In this document: piece after piece, positions 11,920 to 25,192 of the stretch
Layout of the letters: the number at the start of each line of letters is the position of its first letter
How positions within the stretch are numbered: the first letter of the stretch is position 1
Origin: Lepturacanthus savala
Taxonomy: Eukaryota; Chordata; Actinopteri; Scombriformes; Trichiuridae
Direction of reading: 5' to 3'
NCBI GenBank assembly: GCA_030544235.1
Contig: CM060464.1
Coordinates: 34,305,602-34,369,601, forward strand
Length of the DNA: 64,000 nt
Position numbers and translations under genes: made by a program
The notes under the pieces: model-generated
What the model was told of the DNA's origin: nothing
What the model saw: only the letters and a program-made list of their open reading frames with translations
The model's database searches: none

Positions 11920-12588
11920 AGCTTTCTGCTGAGGCTTCTGTGCAGGGGACATGCTTCCTTCTTTCAATGAATGGAGTTACAAGTGCCTTTCCTAGCTGCT
12001 CCAGGAACACCCTCCTCTTGTTCTTCTTATGAGATATCCAGGTCGGGTTGATCTCTCTCCAAATCACAACGGCATTGTAGGAGGAAACATCAATGATGTT
12101 GTGGAAGATGACCAGGGGCCAGCGGGCAGTCATCCTTCTGCAGCTGTATGTTCCAATCACCTTATCTAGATTGTCCACACCTCCTCTGTTGCAGTTGTAG
12201 TCTAGGATGATGACTGGCTTCCTGTCCTCACGATCACTAATGTCAGTGTGCTCATACGAACTACATTCTTGTTTTTCTTTGAGAGGTAAGAAACTACAGT
12301 GGTCATGGCCATGAAGGCGAACTTTGATGAGAAGACCTCTCTCTCCTTTGATGAAAGCAGTGCTGATAGGAGCTCAGGCTTGTTCTTTCGAACTGTACCA
12401 ACCATGGTGATCTTCCTCTTCAGGAGCTGCTGTCCAAGTTCATAAGATGATTTATCATGCTCTGGGTTATATTCCTCCCCATCTTCTTCTTCTGATACAT
12501 CCTCCACTCCCTCTCCTGAATCAGAGTTGTCTTGTTGGACATCAGAAAAAATCAGCTCTAGAACTTCAACGTCATAACGAACACTCAT
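11920..12588 (-). pseudogene. piggyBac transposase (PGBD-type), internally deleted
   Basis: Likely start is the ATG at 12,588 (MSVRYDVEVLEL), followed by an acidic stretch typical of PGBD N-termini. The frame then jumps to SSYELGQQLLKRKITMVGT, VRKNKPELL and FSSKF (DDE_Tnp_1_7 fold). After a frame change come VDNLDKVIGTYSCRRMTARWP and NAVVIWREINPTW. The D in VDNLDK corresponds to the third catalytic Asp of piggyBac transposases. The segment with the first two catalytic residues is missing between the acidic N-terminus and SSYELG. Frameshifts and this deletion make it non-functional. The C-terminus is interrupted by the hAT element at 10,894-11,911. Confidence 0.8.
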
Positions 12589-14050
12589 GGCGCCAGCACA
12601 GAAAGAATTTGGGTTCCTGTCACCTGCAGCACCTTTATAACCCCTTGAAATACACAAAAAAGAGCTCTGCCGTCTGCGAGAATGCCACCTATCTTGTCTT
12701 GTTTATGTCTTCTACTGTCTTGTTCATGTTTACTATTAATTGATCTGAGACTGATCAAAGGCACAGCAATCCATGATAAGACCACCTGATTTGTCTTGTT
12801 TATTTCTGCTACTGATTGATCTGAGACACACCTAAAACTTTGTAACATTCTGTGGTGTGTAAATAACTCTGTGACCTTGATTTCAACTCTATTTGCCTCA
12901 CGGGTCATTTTAACCCGAAGACCACCTTCGTAAATTTTTTTGTACAGCTTACATGGAAATGTGAATAAAAACATTTCATTTTTTCTACTGTTGGGGCCAA
13001 TCTAGGAAAAGTCATGAAATTTAAAGTTAAAAAAATAGCATTTAGGGGATTTCTTTTTGGTTTTTAACACACTGGCAACAGGAGGGTTAATGATGTTTTA
13101 TGACAGGAGCACTTCTATGATGGGGAGAAAGGCACTGGATATTTAGCATGGCGCCTTAAGACCATGTCCAGGTGTACAGCAAAAAGACCAGCCAAGACAG
13201 CTGCATTGGTTGAAGCACAAGGACCAAAGCGCCGAAGATTGGCAGCCACTTTACCTGAGCAGCTTGATGGAGATGCATGCAGGGAAGCCATCATTTCTGA
13301 ATCACCCCCATGATAAAGCAAGTGTGTTTCAGAAAATGAACATGACCTTTCAGTTTCGCCAAAACCTAGTGCATGACCCACAGAGAACGGCAGATGTTTC
13401 TAAAACATTTCCATGGTTCTTTGATGTTTGATGTCAAAGGGCTGGTGAGTTATTTATTTAGAGTTTACTATTTTGTTTCTTGAATTTAAGTACAATATGC
13501 TGATTTTTTTCAAATGTTTGTGCATTTATGATTCTATGATCAACAGCTGAATCAAGACTTCGTTCTACTGTTTGGAACTGAAACAGCCTCCAAGATGCTT
13601 GAGAAGTGGGACACAACTTTCAGGTCCAAGATTATCAGTGAGGCTAAACACCTTACTCAGTCAATTGACCTGTGCCGACTTCTAAAAGCTGCTGAGAAAC
13701 AGACAGACAACGATGATGACAGTAAGCTAATGAACATGTTTGATTTTTATTCTTTACTGCAAGTGCTGGTTAATGGGGGTATTCCTGCATGATACTAATG
13801 GGCTTTTTTCTCCATCTTATTTTCCTACTGATAGGGTGGGACAGTGACATGGCTTCTCTGCTGCTCCTTCTCCATCTCCTGCCACCCACAGCTGGATGGA
13901 AGAGGACTAAGATAAGTCCCAGTGATGCAGTGGACAAAATGTTGCACTTTCACAAGGTATGCATGTCTTCTATTATCTAAACAGCAAGTATTTTATATGT
14001 ATTAACTCAATTTGAAATACACTGAAATGAAAGTCTTCTCTCTCTTGCCA

Positions 14051-14310
<260 letters not shown>

Positions 14311-15672
14311 TTCAGGGGTAAAATAATGATGATAAAATAATTACTTTTTAATCTCTAAATCGTTGAATTATCAAATTTATCGGTTTCGGAATCTTCTGGA
14401 AGGACTGACGTCATCATCCAGCATAGACAGCGGCCATCTTGTTCTCTCCCTTTGACTCTCAGCTCCACTCCACAGTAGTTATGAGAATTGTCGTTCACTT
14501 TGAAGAACTAGTTCAGTTCAGATCGTTCAGTAAAAAAACCCATTCATTTCATTCATTTCGTTCACTCTGCGCTTTCTGCTTTCCTATTCAACAAATAAAA
14601 TGCAACAAAATGATTTCTGATGTCAGACATGGAACCACCAGCTTATTTTATTTGACAAAAATAACTGCTCAATTAAATGCACAATCAAAAATAAACAAAC
14701 AAGTATGAAATTAACTATTAACATAATATTAAGATGCTGTGTATTGAAAAAAATAAAGTGTACGGTTCGCTCTTGTACTGTTGGTGTATGTGTCCTTAAA
14801 TGTACAATCAAAAATAAACGAACAAGTATGAAATTAACTATCAACATAATATTAAGATGCTGTGTATTGAAAAAAATAAAAAATAATAATGGATCAGTGA
14901 ACGGCTCGCACCCACTTAGAGGAAAGTAGTTCAGTCAAGTTCACTGAACTACTTTCCTCGAAGTGGGTGCGAACCGTAGTAGTTCTGAACGAATCCACTG
15001 ACTTTAAGAGGAAGCCGTTCAGTGTACGGTTCGCACTTGTACTGTTGGTGTATGTGTCCTTAAATGTACAATCAAAAATAAACGAACAAGTATGAAATTA
15101 ACTATTAACATAATATTAAGATGCTGTGTATTGAAAAAAATAAAAAATAATAATGGATCAGTGAACGGCTCGCACCCACTTAGAGGAAAGTAGTTCAGTG
15201 AGGTTCACTGAACTACTTTCCTCTAAGTGGGTGCAAACCGTTCACTGAACTACTTTCCTCTAAGTGGGTGTGAGCTGTTCACTGAACTACTTTCCTCTAA
15301 GTGGGTGCAAACCATTCACTGAACTACTTTCCTCTAAGTGGGTGTGAGCTGTTCACTGAACTACTTTCCTCTAAGTGGGTGCAAACCATTCACTGAACTA
15401 CTTTCCTCTAAGTGGGTGTGAGCTGTTCACTGAACTACTTTCCTCTAAGTGGGTGCGAACCATTCACTGATCCGCTTCCCTGTTAGTGATTGCGAACCGT
15501 TCAGTGAACCGCTTCCCTGCTAGTGGGTGCGAACCGTTCACTGAACCACTTGCCTGTAGGTCTGAGCCATTTAGTGAACGGCTTCGCGTGAAATAGTTCT
15601 GAACGAATCCACTGACTTTAAGGGGAAGCCGTTCAGTGTACGGTTCGCTCTTGTACTGTTGGTGTATGTGTC

Positions 15673-15703
<31 letters not shown>

Positions 15704-15783
15704 ATATAGCTTTTTAAAACTCAGACATTTTACAGTAAAGGTTGGTTAAAAACAAGAATAATAATAATACTGTTAACATTATT

Positions 15784-15816
<33 letters not shown>

Positions 15817-16075
15817 TATTGTTATCATTATTATCCTTATTAAAAATAACCAATAAATCAGAAATCATTTTGTTGCATTTTATTGTCGAATAGGAAACAC
15901 ACCAGCACACACATAGATACACGCCCCAACCCCTCCCCCACGATCTGAAATGAAGTAATTCTTCAAAGTGAACGACAATTCCCAAAGTGAACAGCTCGGC
16001 GGAGCACACACACACGCACGCGCACACGCGCACACACACACACACGCTAACTCTTGTCCCCCACAAAAAAAACAC
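14311..16075 (+). repeat. GTTCAC-rich foldback repeat, copy 1
   Basis: Starts CTTTCAGGGGTAAAATAATG and contains inward and outward copies of GAACTAGTTCA and GTTCACTGAAC-type palindromic motifs. A block with ATGAAATTAACTATTAACAT is repeated near 14,705, 14,828 and 15,092. A 37-bp minisatellite, a T tract and an (AAT)n tract follow. It is near-identical, inverted, to 26,500-28,150 and similar to 36,545-37,810. No protein similarity; its mobility class is unknown to me. Confidence 0.75.
15175..15560 (+). repeat. 37-bp minisatellite in the foldback repeat
   Basis: About ten copies of a 37-bp unit built from GTTCACTGAACTAC, TTTCCTCTAAGTGGGTG and a variable CAAACC, GTGAGCT or CGAACC segment. Two unit variants alternate strictly for much of the block. 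Confidence 0.9.
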
Positions 16076-16503
16076 CTCAACTTAGTCCCAGCTGAGCTGA
16101 GCTGGCAAAACATCGGTGTGAGGTGTTGATGTTCTATTTTTTAGTCATGCTGCAGCCTGGATGAACACCTTTGGAAGAGGGATGGAAGACAACCATACAT
16201 CCTTGCTGTGCATCGAACCAAGAACACGATTGACACGTTCTACATTGTTGTGGACCAACAGCTCATCCCCTGCCAAGCCACTAGCTCATTGGGTGAATTT
16301 GATGAACTCTTTAATTCCATTACGTGCTCAACCTGTCTTATGAGGAGTACCTGGGCCAGCTCTTCACCTTTGTGCAAACAACAGTCTACAACATTGACAT
16401 AGAAACAACCAATGAGTCCTAAACTAAAGTACACAAATGTTTACGTGCTTCATTTGTCAAACTGTGCATACTCCGTGCCAGTCCTTGATCTCTCATCTGA
16501 GAC

Positions 16504-18838
16504 TTGATCAGTTTTTATCCTAGCACCAAGTTTAAGTTAGTTTGTGCACAAGATCGTTGTAGGTGTCACTTTTCAACATATTCAGGTTTCAAAAAACATT
16601 TAATCAGTTCACATGTGGAAAATTCTTGTGAAAATGCAGATGCAGCAAGGCCAGAGTCATGTCAAACTAATATCCAAATGCCGCAAGATATCTCAGAAGT
16701 TGCTAGAACAAACATCACGCAGACCCCAGAATATCCATGCTTTGATAGTGAATCAGGTCAAAGACAAAGAAAACATAGAAAATATTTGTCCTTCAATTAT
16801 TGCTAAACTACAAGCAAATGGTGTTGCAGTTGTTGGTGATGTGGAAGAACTTAGTAGTGGGATGCAGCAAGTACTGTCTGCTGTGCCTATAGATAATCCT
16901 TTGAGAGAAACATTGGTAAAAGATCTGGAAACCTTTGAAAACACATTTGAGTACTTGAATACTGAAAGCAAAAGAGTAAATTATTTCAACAAGAAATGGG
17001 TTGTTGTGGAACCAGTAGAAAAATGTTAGGAATTCGATATGATACAAGACGAAATAAACAAACAGATACTTATGATTAGGTCCCAGTGAATGATACATTT
17101 GTTTACATCCCAATTTTGGAAACGATCAAATTCATGTTCCGAAATTCTGATATTTGCAAACTACTTGAGGAAACACGTTCATCAAAACTTGACGTATACA
17201 GTGATTTTTGTGACGGAAGTTATTTTAGGACCCATCCACTGTTCTCTAAACACCAGAATTCTTTACAAATCCAGTTGTTCTATGATGATTTTGAGACTGC
17301 GAACCCACTTGGGTCAAAACGTGGCGTTCACAAAATAGGTGCTCTGTATTTTGTCCTCAGAAATCTTCCACCAAAGTTTAACTCTGCCCTGATGAATATT
17401 CGATTGCATTGTTTCACACTGAAGACTTGGAAAAAATATGGCTTTGATCCTATTCTAGAGACACTGATTAATGACATCAAAACACTTGAGAATTGTGGCC
17501 TTCATTTGCCTTTTTCTGTTGAAAAGATCTATGGCACTGTATGTCAGGTAACTGGGGACAACTTGGGGATGCACACAATTCTGGGATTCACAGAATCGTT
17601 CAGTGGACGTCATTTTTGTTGTTTGTGTTTGATAGAAAAAAATTATGCCCAGTCTATTTTTAATGAGGATGACCCCAGAATAATCTTGTGTGGAAAAGAA
17701 GTATTTGAAATGCACTGCAGTGAATTGCAGTCAGATCCACAAAAGTTATCCGTGTTTGGTTTAAAAAAGGATTAGACTCTGAATGGCCTACATTTCTTTC
17801 ATGTTTGTAACAATTTTTCTTTGGATATTATGCATGACATTCTTGAAGGAGTGGCTCAGTATGAGCTGAAGTTACTGTTTGAATACCTCTCTGAAAACTT
17901 TTTGTTGAAACCTGATCTGTCCAGAATTTATGCCTTTGACTATGGGTATGTGGAGTGCAAAAAACGGCCTACAAGGATAAACTTGGACAGTAGCGACAAT
18001 AATATTGGGCTCAATTCAATTCAGACTCTTTGTCTTGTTCGAAATACTCCTTTGCTTTTTGGTGACATTGTGCCAGAAGGAAACCAAAACTGGCTTTTGC
18101 TTTTAATTTTACTACAGATAATCAACATTATTTTTTTCTCCATCTGTTTCACTTGGCATGACTGTACTACTTAAACATTTGATAATAGAACACCATGAGT
18201 TGTTCAAAGAACTGTATCCTGATAAAAACCTGATTCCAAAACATCACTTTATGATACATTATCCATCTTGTATCCGAAAAATTGGACCACTAATACATAT
18301 GTGGAGCATGAGATTTGAGGCAAAACACAGGATTTTCAAAAATACTCTTAAAAACACCAAATCTCTTGCAAAAAAACATCAGATGTCGATTGCATGTCTT
18401 TGGGAGACATCCCTTTCAAAATGTACTGTGTATGGACCTATGAAAAGTATTACTGTGGACAATGAAAACTTTTGCAACGAGTTGGCTCAAGGTTTGCATG
18501 TGGAGCGTGCCTCTCAAGACATCCATGCAACTAACTGGGTGATAATCAGTGGAACAGAGTATAGGCCAGGGTTGATCATTTGCACTCAGATTGAACATGA
18601 AATGCCAGTGTTTCTCAGAATAGAAAAAATAATTGTTGTTGATAGTATTATCTGCTTCTTTGGAAAAAGGCTTGTCGTTGATCATTTCAGTGAACATTTT
18701 CATTCTATCAAAGTATTTGAAAGTGATCACAAAGATGTTGTTAAAGCAGATGGTCTTGTGATTTATAAGCCCTTCGATCTACAGAGTTCATATGGTGGAG
18801 ATAAAGGCCAATATATTGTGCCATTATTTTCTTTGTAA
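16504..18838 (+). pseudogene. EnSpm/CACTA-like transposase, near full length but frameshifted
   Basis: Plus-strand reading in pieces. 16,504 on carries a C2H2-like motif (CRCHFSTYSGFKKHLISSH). 16,700-17,035 is a middle segment. 17,086-17,775 carries VTGDNLGMHTILGFTES followed by CCLC. About 17,782-18,170 carries LDIMHDILEGVAQYELK. 18,158-18,838 carries MWSMRFEAKHRIFK and then a C-terminal domain. D in GDN, the CxxC pair, the HD motif and the final E in RFEAKH fit the D-C(2)C-H-E layout described for CMC-type transposases. Breaks are a shift near 16,700, a TAG at 17,029, a TAG at 17,773 and a frameshift near 18,080-18,160. Intact spacing otherwise suggests relatively recent death. Confidence 0.7.
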
Positions 18839-19250
18839 ATGTGTATTAAAGAGGTTGGGACTCCTAATATGTACTTAAAGTATTTTTGTAAATGTTTGTA
18901 TTGATCTTTTTGTGCCAATTCCTATGGTGCTGGGAAGTTATGGATGTATGAATGCTGTTAATTGATCAGTCAACACTTCTATTCACTTTACATGTAATGT
19001 GAAACAGTTATGATATTCTGTTGAATAAAATAATGTAATATCACAATTTTAGTGCAAAAATACACTATTGTGTGATCACATGGCACTGTAGGTTGAAAAT
19101 TAACAGTCACTTAACAGTGAAAGGGAATAACACATTTTTGGTGTTAAAAATAAACTTTAATGTGCTATTAAATGACACTGTATTTTGTAAAATCAACACT
19201 CCAAGTGGAAGGGAATAACACAATTTAGAGTCAAAAGTGCACCTATGTGG
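18839..19250 (+). other. Transposon 3' untranslated and subterminal region
   Basis: Follows the transposase stop. Contains AATAAA near 19,024 and repeated GTGTTA, TTAACAC and GGGAATAACAC motifs resembling the right terminus at 25,030-25,192. The L1 interrupts it at 19,250. Confidence 0.6.
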
Positions 19251-19473
19251 GACCTCCGGTATGGTGCAGAAATGAGCAGCAGCATAAAACGGAGGCTCCC
19301 AGACAGTCTTCAACCCCCCCACAAAAAATACTAGATTAACAAGTTGAAAAGTGGATTAAGTCGTATGAAAAGGGGGGACAAAAGATAAACCAGAGGAAAA
19401 ACGCAAGGTAAACCAAAAAAAAAACAATAAAATACCGACTGAAAGTGAGGACACGCTAGCGGAACACAAGGCT

Positions 19474-20391
19474 ATGGATGCTATCCAAGCTAACATCATT
19501 GCGGAGATACAGGCGGTTCGTTCGGACCTGAAGAAAGAGCTGGTGGACTTTCGAGGAGAAGTAAACTAGAAATTAAGCGATATCGCCTCTGGCTTAACGG
19601 AAATAACAGAAAGAGTTGAGGAGACAAAGCAGAGAATAGTCGATATGGAGGAGTGGAGCACCGACGCCAAGGGGATACTTTCCAACACACTTGACCTTTA
19701 CCAATCTATCCAAACCTAGCTGATGGACCTGGAGGCACGTTCGCACAGGAACAACATTCGTATTCACAGCAATCCCGAGGGGGTGGAGGGGAACAACATA
19801 AAAACATTCATGGAAGAGTTTATTAAAACCGACACTCCCCGACACCCCCCTCGGTATCCAGCGTTGCCACCGGTCACTGGGATCCAGACTGCCGCCGGGC
19901 TCTAACCCACGGTCCGTGATTATCTATTTCCTGGAGTATACTACTAAAGAGCTGGTGTTCCGCTCCGCCTGGGGAAAGAAAGAGGTCCGCTACGATGGAA
20001 GAAGAGTATTCTTCAAGCAGGACTACACGGCAGAAATACTCAAAAAGAGAAAGGCGTACATCCCCATAAGAAAAGCACTTAAGGAAAAAGAAATTTGTTT
20101 CCAGACGCTTCACCCGGCGAAACTTGCGAAAAAAGGGCGAGAAAAGTGTTTTTCGACACCAGCCCAACTGTCTACAACAACATGCAGGAGGCGACGGACG
20201 ACTTGAAGAAAAGGGGATTCATCCCGGTCGCTTGGGAAGCTGAGACCCCTGCGCACAACGCACCGTCACCGAGACCAAAGCAACCTACCTGGGAAACAGC
20301 AGGTGCTAAAACACGTCGGCACCAGGGCACCCGCCTCAAGCATATCCAGGATAAACTTAAGGGGTTTCAACGCAGGGAGGAGGCTTTGTGA
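19474..20391 (+). pseudogene. L1 ORF1 (RNA-binding chaperone), broken
   Basis: The start is taken as the ATG at 19,474 (MDAIQANIIAEIQAV). A coiled-coil-like stretch runs to about 19,720. Next comes LEARSHRNNIRIHSNPEG, the RRM-entry signature of L1 ORF1p (Transposase_22 family), then KRKAYIPIRKALKEKEI and YNNMQEATDDLKKRGF from the C-terminal domain. In-frame stops at about 19,567 and 19,717 and frameshifts near 19,905 and 20,100-20,170 break it. The normal product trimerises and binds LINE RNA. Confidence 0.75.
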
Positions 20392-20577
20392 GAGCTTTCT
20401 GTACCGTGAGTGAACAATAAATCTACAGAGATCGGTAAGATCACAATATTTAATACCAAATCGGACTAAGGTGTTCAAAACTGATTTTCCTACTGGGAAC
20501 ATGATCCGGTTAAATAGTAAGTCTGGGAACCGATGCCCAGCTTTTCACGTGCGCTGCTCTGATATTAACCTTCAGGG

Positions 20578-23500
20578 TTAAGGGACGTTTACAGACCACC
20601 AGGATATGATAAAAGATTGATTAAAAATGTGTTTAAAATGATAAATACGGAAGCATCAGGTGTGCTGATATGTGGAGGGGACTGGAATATCCACCTGCAC
20701 CCCTTTCGGAACTCCACAAACAGGAAAAAGAACATAAAACCTGAAGCTTTATATACAAAAAAACTGCTTAACGAAATAGATATAATGGACGTATGGAGGG
20801 AATCCGATTGACAAATGTTTTACTTTTTTCTCCCATTCACACTCTACGCATTCAAGAATTGACTATTTTTTATGTTCAAAGCCGAGAATGGTGAAATGTG
20901 ACATAGGGGTAAGAGACATTTCTGATCACACGGGGGTATACCTGACATTACACTTAGACAACAGACTTAAGGAGACTCTATGGAGACTAAACACCAACCT
21001 CTTAAGCGACCCTCAATGTCAAAGATTTATTAAGGAAGAACTTATGTAATATATGTCATATAACAATAATGGGACCGTGTCCCCCAGTACACTTTGGGAT
21101 GCAGCCAAGGCTGTTATTAGGGGCAAACTTATAATGTGGTCTGCCCGGAAGAAGAAGGAAAAAGAGAAACAAATGAATGACCCGACTGCAAAACTAAAAT
21201 CCTTGGAGAGCAGACTTATGAAGCAAACTGACACTGATGTTTTAAACGAAATACGGGACACAAAACAAACTCTAAATAACATATATGAAAACCAAATAGA
21301 AAAAAAGAATTAGATTTATTAAACAAAATTATGAAAATGGCCCCAAATCTAAAAAACTGCTCGCATGGAGGATACGTAAGCAATTGGCAGAGAAATACAT
21401 ACTAGAGCTGTCATTTTAACACGTTAATTCGATTAATTAATTACACCGCAATTTAACACGTTAAATTTAACGCAATTAATTATTATTGAGTATCAATGGT
21501 GGCGAAAATCCCATGTTAAATAAAGAAAACGATGTACTAAAGTCACATTAGTTAGTTAGTAGTTAGTTACATTATCCGAGTGCTGGAACAATTCCAGTGT
21601 GCTCGTTTCAGTGTAATCTACGCTGTTTCGGTGTCTGTCTGTGCCATTTGGCACGGAGCAACAAGTCTGAGCGCGTCTCTGGTTGCTATGCAACGCGAGG
21701 CGAGCCGAGCTAAACAAATGCGATGATCTGATTGGTTCAAACCACACGTGTTTGGTCTCACAGAGCAAAACTATGTTGGCACAATGCAGCGCAAAATATA
21801 CGACTTCTATTATTCATTTTTGAATTGCTATATTGAGCTTAAGTGACTTCTTTATTTTATTTCAGAATTTTATTTATTTAACTGAATTGTTGTATTTGTT
21901 TTACATTTATGAATAATGCACTTGGTCTAACTGGTTTAATGTGCTAGACCTTTACTTTTGGATGTAATTCATGAAGCACAGTTCACCAATAAAACATTGG
22001 ATTTCAGATCTTCTCTTCTTACTGTATTCAATTGATTAGTCATGCATTACAATTTATTAATATCCTAGAATTCAAATTCTTTATCAGGAGACCTTTAGCG
22101 GATATGACATTAAAATGTGATTAATTCGATTAATTAATTACAAAATCCTGTAATTAATTCGATTAATTTTTTTAATCGATTGACAGCACTAATACGTACA
22201 TGATAAGATGTAATGATAAGATGTGTCATAAACTGGAAGACATTCAAAACTCTTTTTAAGTGTACTATAGGAACTTATACACGCAACCTCGGGCAGCCGA
22301 ATCAACAGTTATATCAGACTTCTTAGCATGCCTAGATTTACCACCAGTAGGAACAGAACAGAATAGAATAATGACAAAGAGATAACAGAGGAAGAAATAA
22401 ATATGGCCATAACGAAACTGAAAGAAAATATAATGTCAGGAGCTGACGGCTATGCATCTGAGTGGTACAAAACCTTCAGAGAAACTTTGGTACTAATACT
22501 AAAAGAATGTTTTAACTATACTCTTAAAGGGGGGGAGACACCACTTTCATGGAGACAAGCAATAATTTCAGTAATCCCTAAAGCAATTAATAACAAGACA
22601 GAATGTAGTTCTCACAGAACCATATCAGTATTAAATATGGATTATAGAATATATGCATCAATCTTAGCAAAAAGAATGGAAAATATTGTCCCCGATCTGA
22701 TAGATCCAGATCAGACGGACAACCCAGGACAGCATATGGCGGGCCCTTCACCACATTGATCAAATGAGAAAAAGTAATTTGAAATCCGTAGTTATTAGTC
22801 TAGATGCTGAAAAGGCTTTTGATTCGGTCCGTTGGGAATACTTATATATGGTGCTTAAACGCCTAGGCTTCAATGATCAGGTAATTGAATGCTTTAAATC
22901 TCTATACTGCTCCCCCACGGCAAGAATTAAAATAAACGGATCCTTATCCAAGACAGTGTTGCTTGAGAGGGGATGTCGTCAGGGATGCCCCCTTAATCCC
23001 ACACTTTTTGCACTCTTTATTGAGCCATTGGCACAGGTAATAAGTGAGGATGAAGATATAACTGGGATACTGAGTGGAAACACACAATATAAAATTTGCC
23101 TATATGCAGACATTCTCTTAACTCTCACTAACCCTCAAGTAAGTCTACCTAAATTAATGTCTCTACTTAAAGAATTTGGCTCATATTCTGGTTACAAAAT
23201 AAATTTACAGAAAACTCAGACTTTGACCTTTAACCTGGGACCACAAGAAAGCATTTATAGAACATGTAAATTTAAATGGGCAGGCAATGTAATCAAACAC
23301 CTTGGAGTGCAAATACCAAAAGATTTAACTACCATATTTGACCATAACTATACCCCCATAACAGCGGACATTAAAGCAGACCTCAGTCGCTGGTTATTAC
23401 CACCGACAAACATGTACAACCGGATAGAAATCATAAAGATGAATATACTACCCAAGCTCATACCTTTTTCAGTGTATACCTCCCAGGTAATTCATCGAAT

Positions 23501-24725
23501 GGAATATGATGATATCAACATTTATTTGAAAAAAATAAAAACCACGGATTAGTTTTAAGACATTACAGCTGCCTAAGGACAAAGGTGGAATGGCCCTTGC
23601 CCTGCCTGGAAGATTATTATAGGGCAGTACAGCTGCGATTTCTGGTCTGCTGGTGTGATCCTGAATGCGATGCAAAATGGAAGGACTTGGAACAAAATTT
23701 AATGAGAGTACCTCTCCCGTCTATATTGGGAGACAAAACCCTCCAAAAAAAATACTTGGATGAATCAATTAATTGGATTGTAACACCTCTAAACATCTGG
23801 CACAGAAAACTTAGAGACCCGAAATTTGAACACGAATATTACGATGAGTGGCACTTGATCCGGATTTCACACCAGCAGAACTGGACAGCAGATTTAGACA
23901 CTGGACAGAACTGGGTATCACCTCATACTGCAAAGTTTCCTCTGGATAAAATACTGGATTAGATCCCTTTCAACGCCTCACAGAAACTCATGATCTGGAC
24001 AAACGCGATTTCTTCAGATACCTTCAACTAAGACACTATTTTAATAAAAACATAAAAACTATTGGAGAAGAAGGAATGAACCTGATCAGGATATATAAGG
24101 CATGGAAGGGTGATACTGACAGAAAACTGATCTCCAGGATTTATTCTGCTCTACAACTGGACAGGGGTCATTCCACAATGTATATTAAATCAAGATGGGA
24201 GAAAGAAGCTAACATACAGTTAACTGAAGATGACTGGGTAAACATTTGTAGGACACAATCCACTACCTCCAGCTCAGATCTGTGGAGAGAATTCACCTGG
24301 AAAAACAATTTAAGGTTTTTCATAACTCCCAAAATTAAAAGCTTACAGACCAACAACCCAGAACACGGACAGTGTTGAAGAAGGTGTGGTGACATGTCTG
24401 CTGGCCACTTCCATATATTTTGGGATTGCCCTAATATTTCTTCATATTGGGTAGAGGTAGTAACAGCAATCAGCTCAATAATTAACATGCAGCTTGACCT
24501 AAGCTTCAGTGTTATATATTTAGGAAACACCGATTGTGATGAATAAACAAGATAGGTACTTATTACAAATACTATTAGCAAGCAGTAAGAAAGCAATAAC
24601 CAGGAAATGGCTGAGTAATGAGTGCCCGACAATTTTACTTGAACCAGAAGCAATCTCATTGATTTTGGAATGCTCTGTGTGGAGAATTTTGAACTTTTCC
24701 GTGCTGAGATTCCCAAATTAGACAC
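20578..24725 (+). pseudogene. L1 ORF2 (endonuclease-reverse transcriptase), inactivated
   Basis: The endonuclease N-terminus is missing; reading resumes near 20,587 with VLICGGDWNIHL, the GDxN motif of APE-type endonucleases. The reverse transcriptase spans about 22,403-23,552: SGADGY, VVISLDAEKAFDSVRWEYL (first catalytic Asp) and GCRQGCPLNPTLFALFIEPLA. The catalytic box reads LYADILLTL, so one Asp of the usual YADD is gone, consistent with an in-frame codon loss around 23,108. The C-terminal part at 23,585-24,725 contains several stops and frameshifts. A stop near 22,757, the missing endonuclease start and a hAT insertion at 21,403 also rule out activity. Confidence 0.82.
21403..22191 (+). 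mobile_element. Non-autonomous hAT-like MITE in L1 ORF2
   Basis: Terminal inverted repeats: TAGAGCTGTCA at 21,403 against the reverse complement of TGACAGCACTA ending at 22,191, followed inward by ATTAATCGATT/TTAATTCGATTAATTA motifs. Flanked by ATACATAC (21,395-21,402) and ATACGTAC (22,192-22,199), an 8-bp duplication with one difference. No coding capacity. Shares about 185 bp inverted with the hAT-like element at 10,894-11,911. Confidence 0.9.
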
Positions 24726-25192
24726 CATGATGAACGTGTGGAGGAACACGCACCCCTGGGGGGCACCCTGTTTCACTACGGACTGAAATGTTAAACCGAG
24801 AGTGACTCATGTGAGAGCTATGGACATGAAGGCCCGTTAGGCCAACTCATTTTATTTATTATTATTATTTTTTTCCAAATATCAGCTATGAGTGATATCT
24901 TGCATTTTATTTTGCTATAGATGGCCCTGTCTGTTGTACCTGTATTATGTACATATGTATTTTGTGAAAACTTTGCATATTTAAATGTTAAAACAAAGTA
25001 TAAAAATAAGTGCACCGATGTGGTGTCATAAAATGACACTGAGGGTGTCAAATTTTAACACGATTAAAGAGTGAAAATATTAACACTGTTAAGTGTAATT
25101 TTTACTCAGAATCCGTCAGAATTATATGAACTCAGGAAAAGTGTTCAGATTAACTCTATGCAAGTTGAATTAACACTTGTGATTTTGCTGTG

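Larger units (their letters stand above)
10800..13090 (-). mobile_element. piggyBac element relic, split by a hAT insertion
   Basis: On the minus strand the element begins with TTAACCCTCCTGTTGCC at 13,090-13,074: the piggyBac target TTAA followed by a CCC-initiated terminal repeat. A transposase remnant follows at 12,588-11,920. The opposite terminus was not found and may be deleted; the 10,800 boundary is approximate. It inserted in an intron of the SAMD3-like gene, since the acceptor at 13,106/13,107 lies just beyond its TTAA. Confidence 0.7.
19251..25007 (+). mobile_element. L1/Tx1-like LINE inserted in the EnSpm element
   Basis: Bounded by a 16-bp target duplication with one mismatch: AAGTGCACCTATGTGG at 19,235-19,250 and AAGTGCACCGATGTGG at 25,008-25,023. 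This fixes both ends and shows insertion in the transposon's right half. Contains ORF1, a truncated endonuclease, reverse transcriptase and a C-terminal region. The 3' end is AT-rich (GTATAAAAAT) rather than a long poly-A. Interrupted by a hAT-type element at 21,403-22,191. A 3' portion recurs inverted at 39,299-40,264. Confidence 0.88.

Noticed and set aside
14439..14929. Short frames in the foldback repeat, repeated at 27,537-28,027 and 36,671-36,937
   Set aside because: They recur only because the repeat recurs; no domain is seen and they contain the AT-rich duplicated block.
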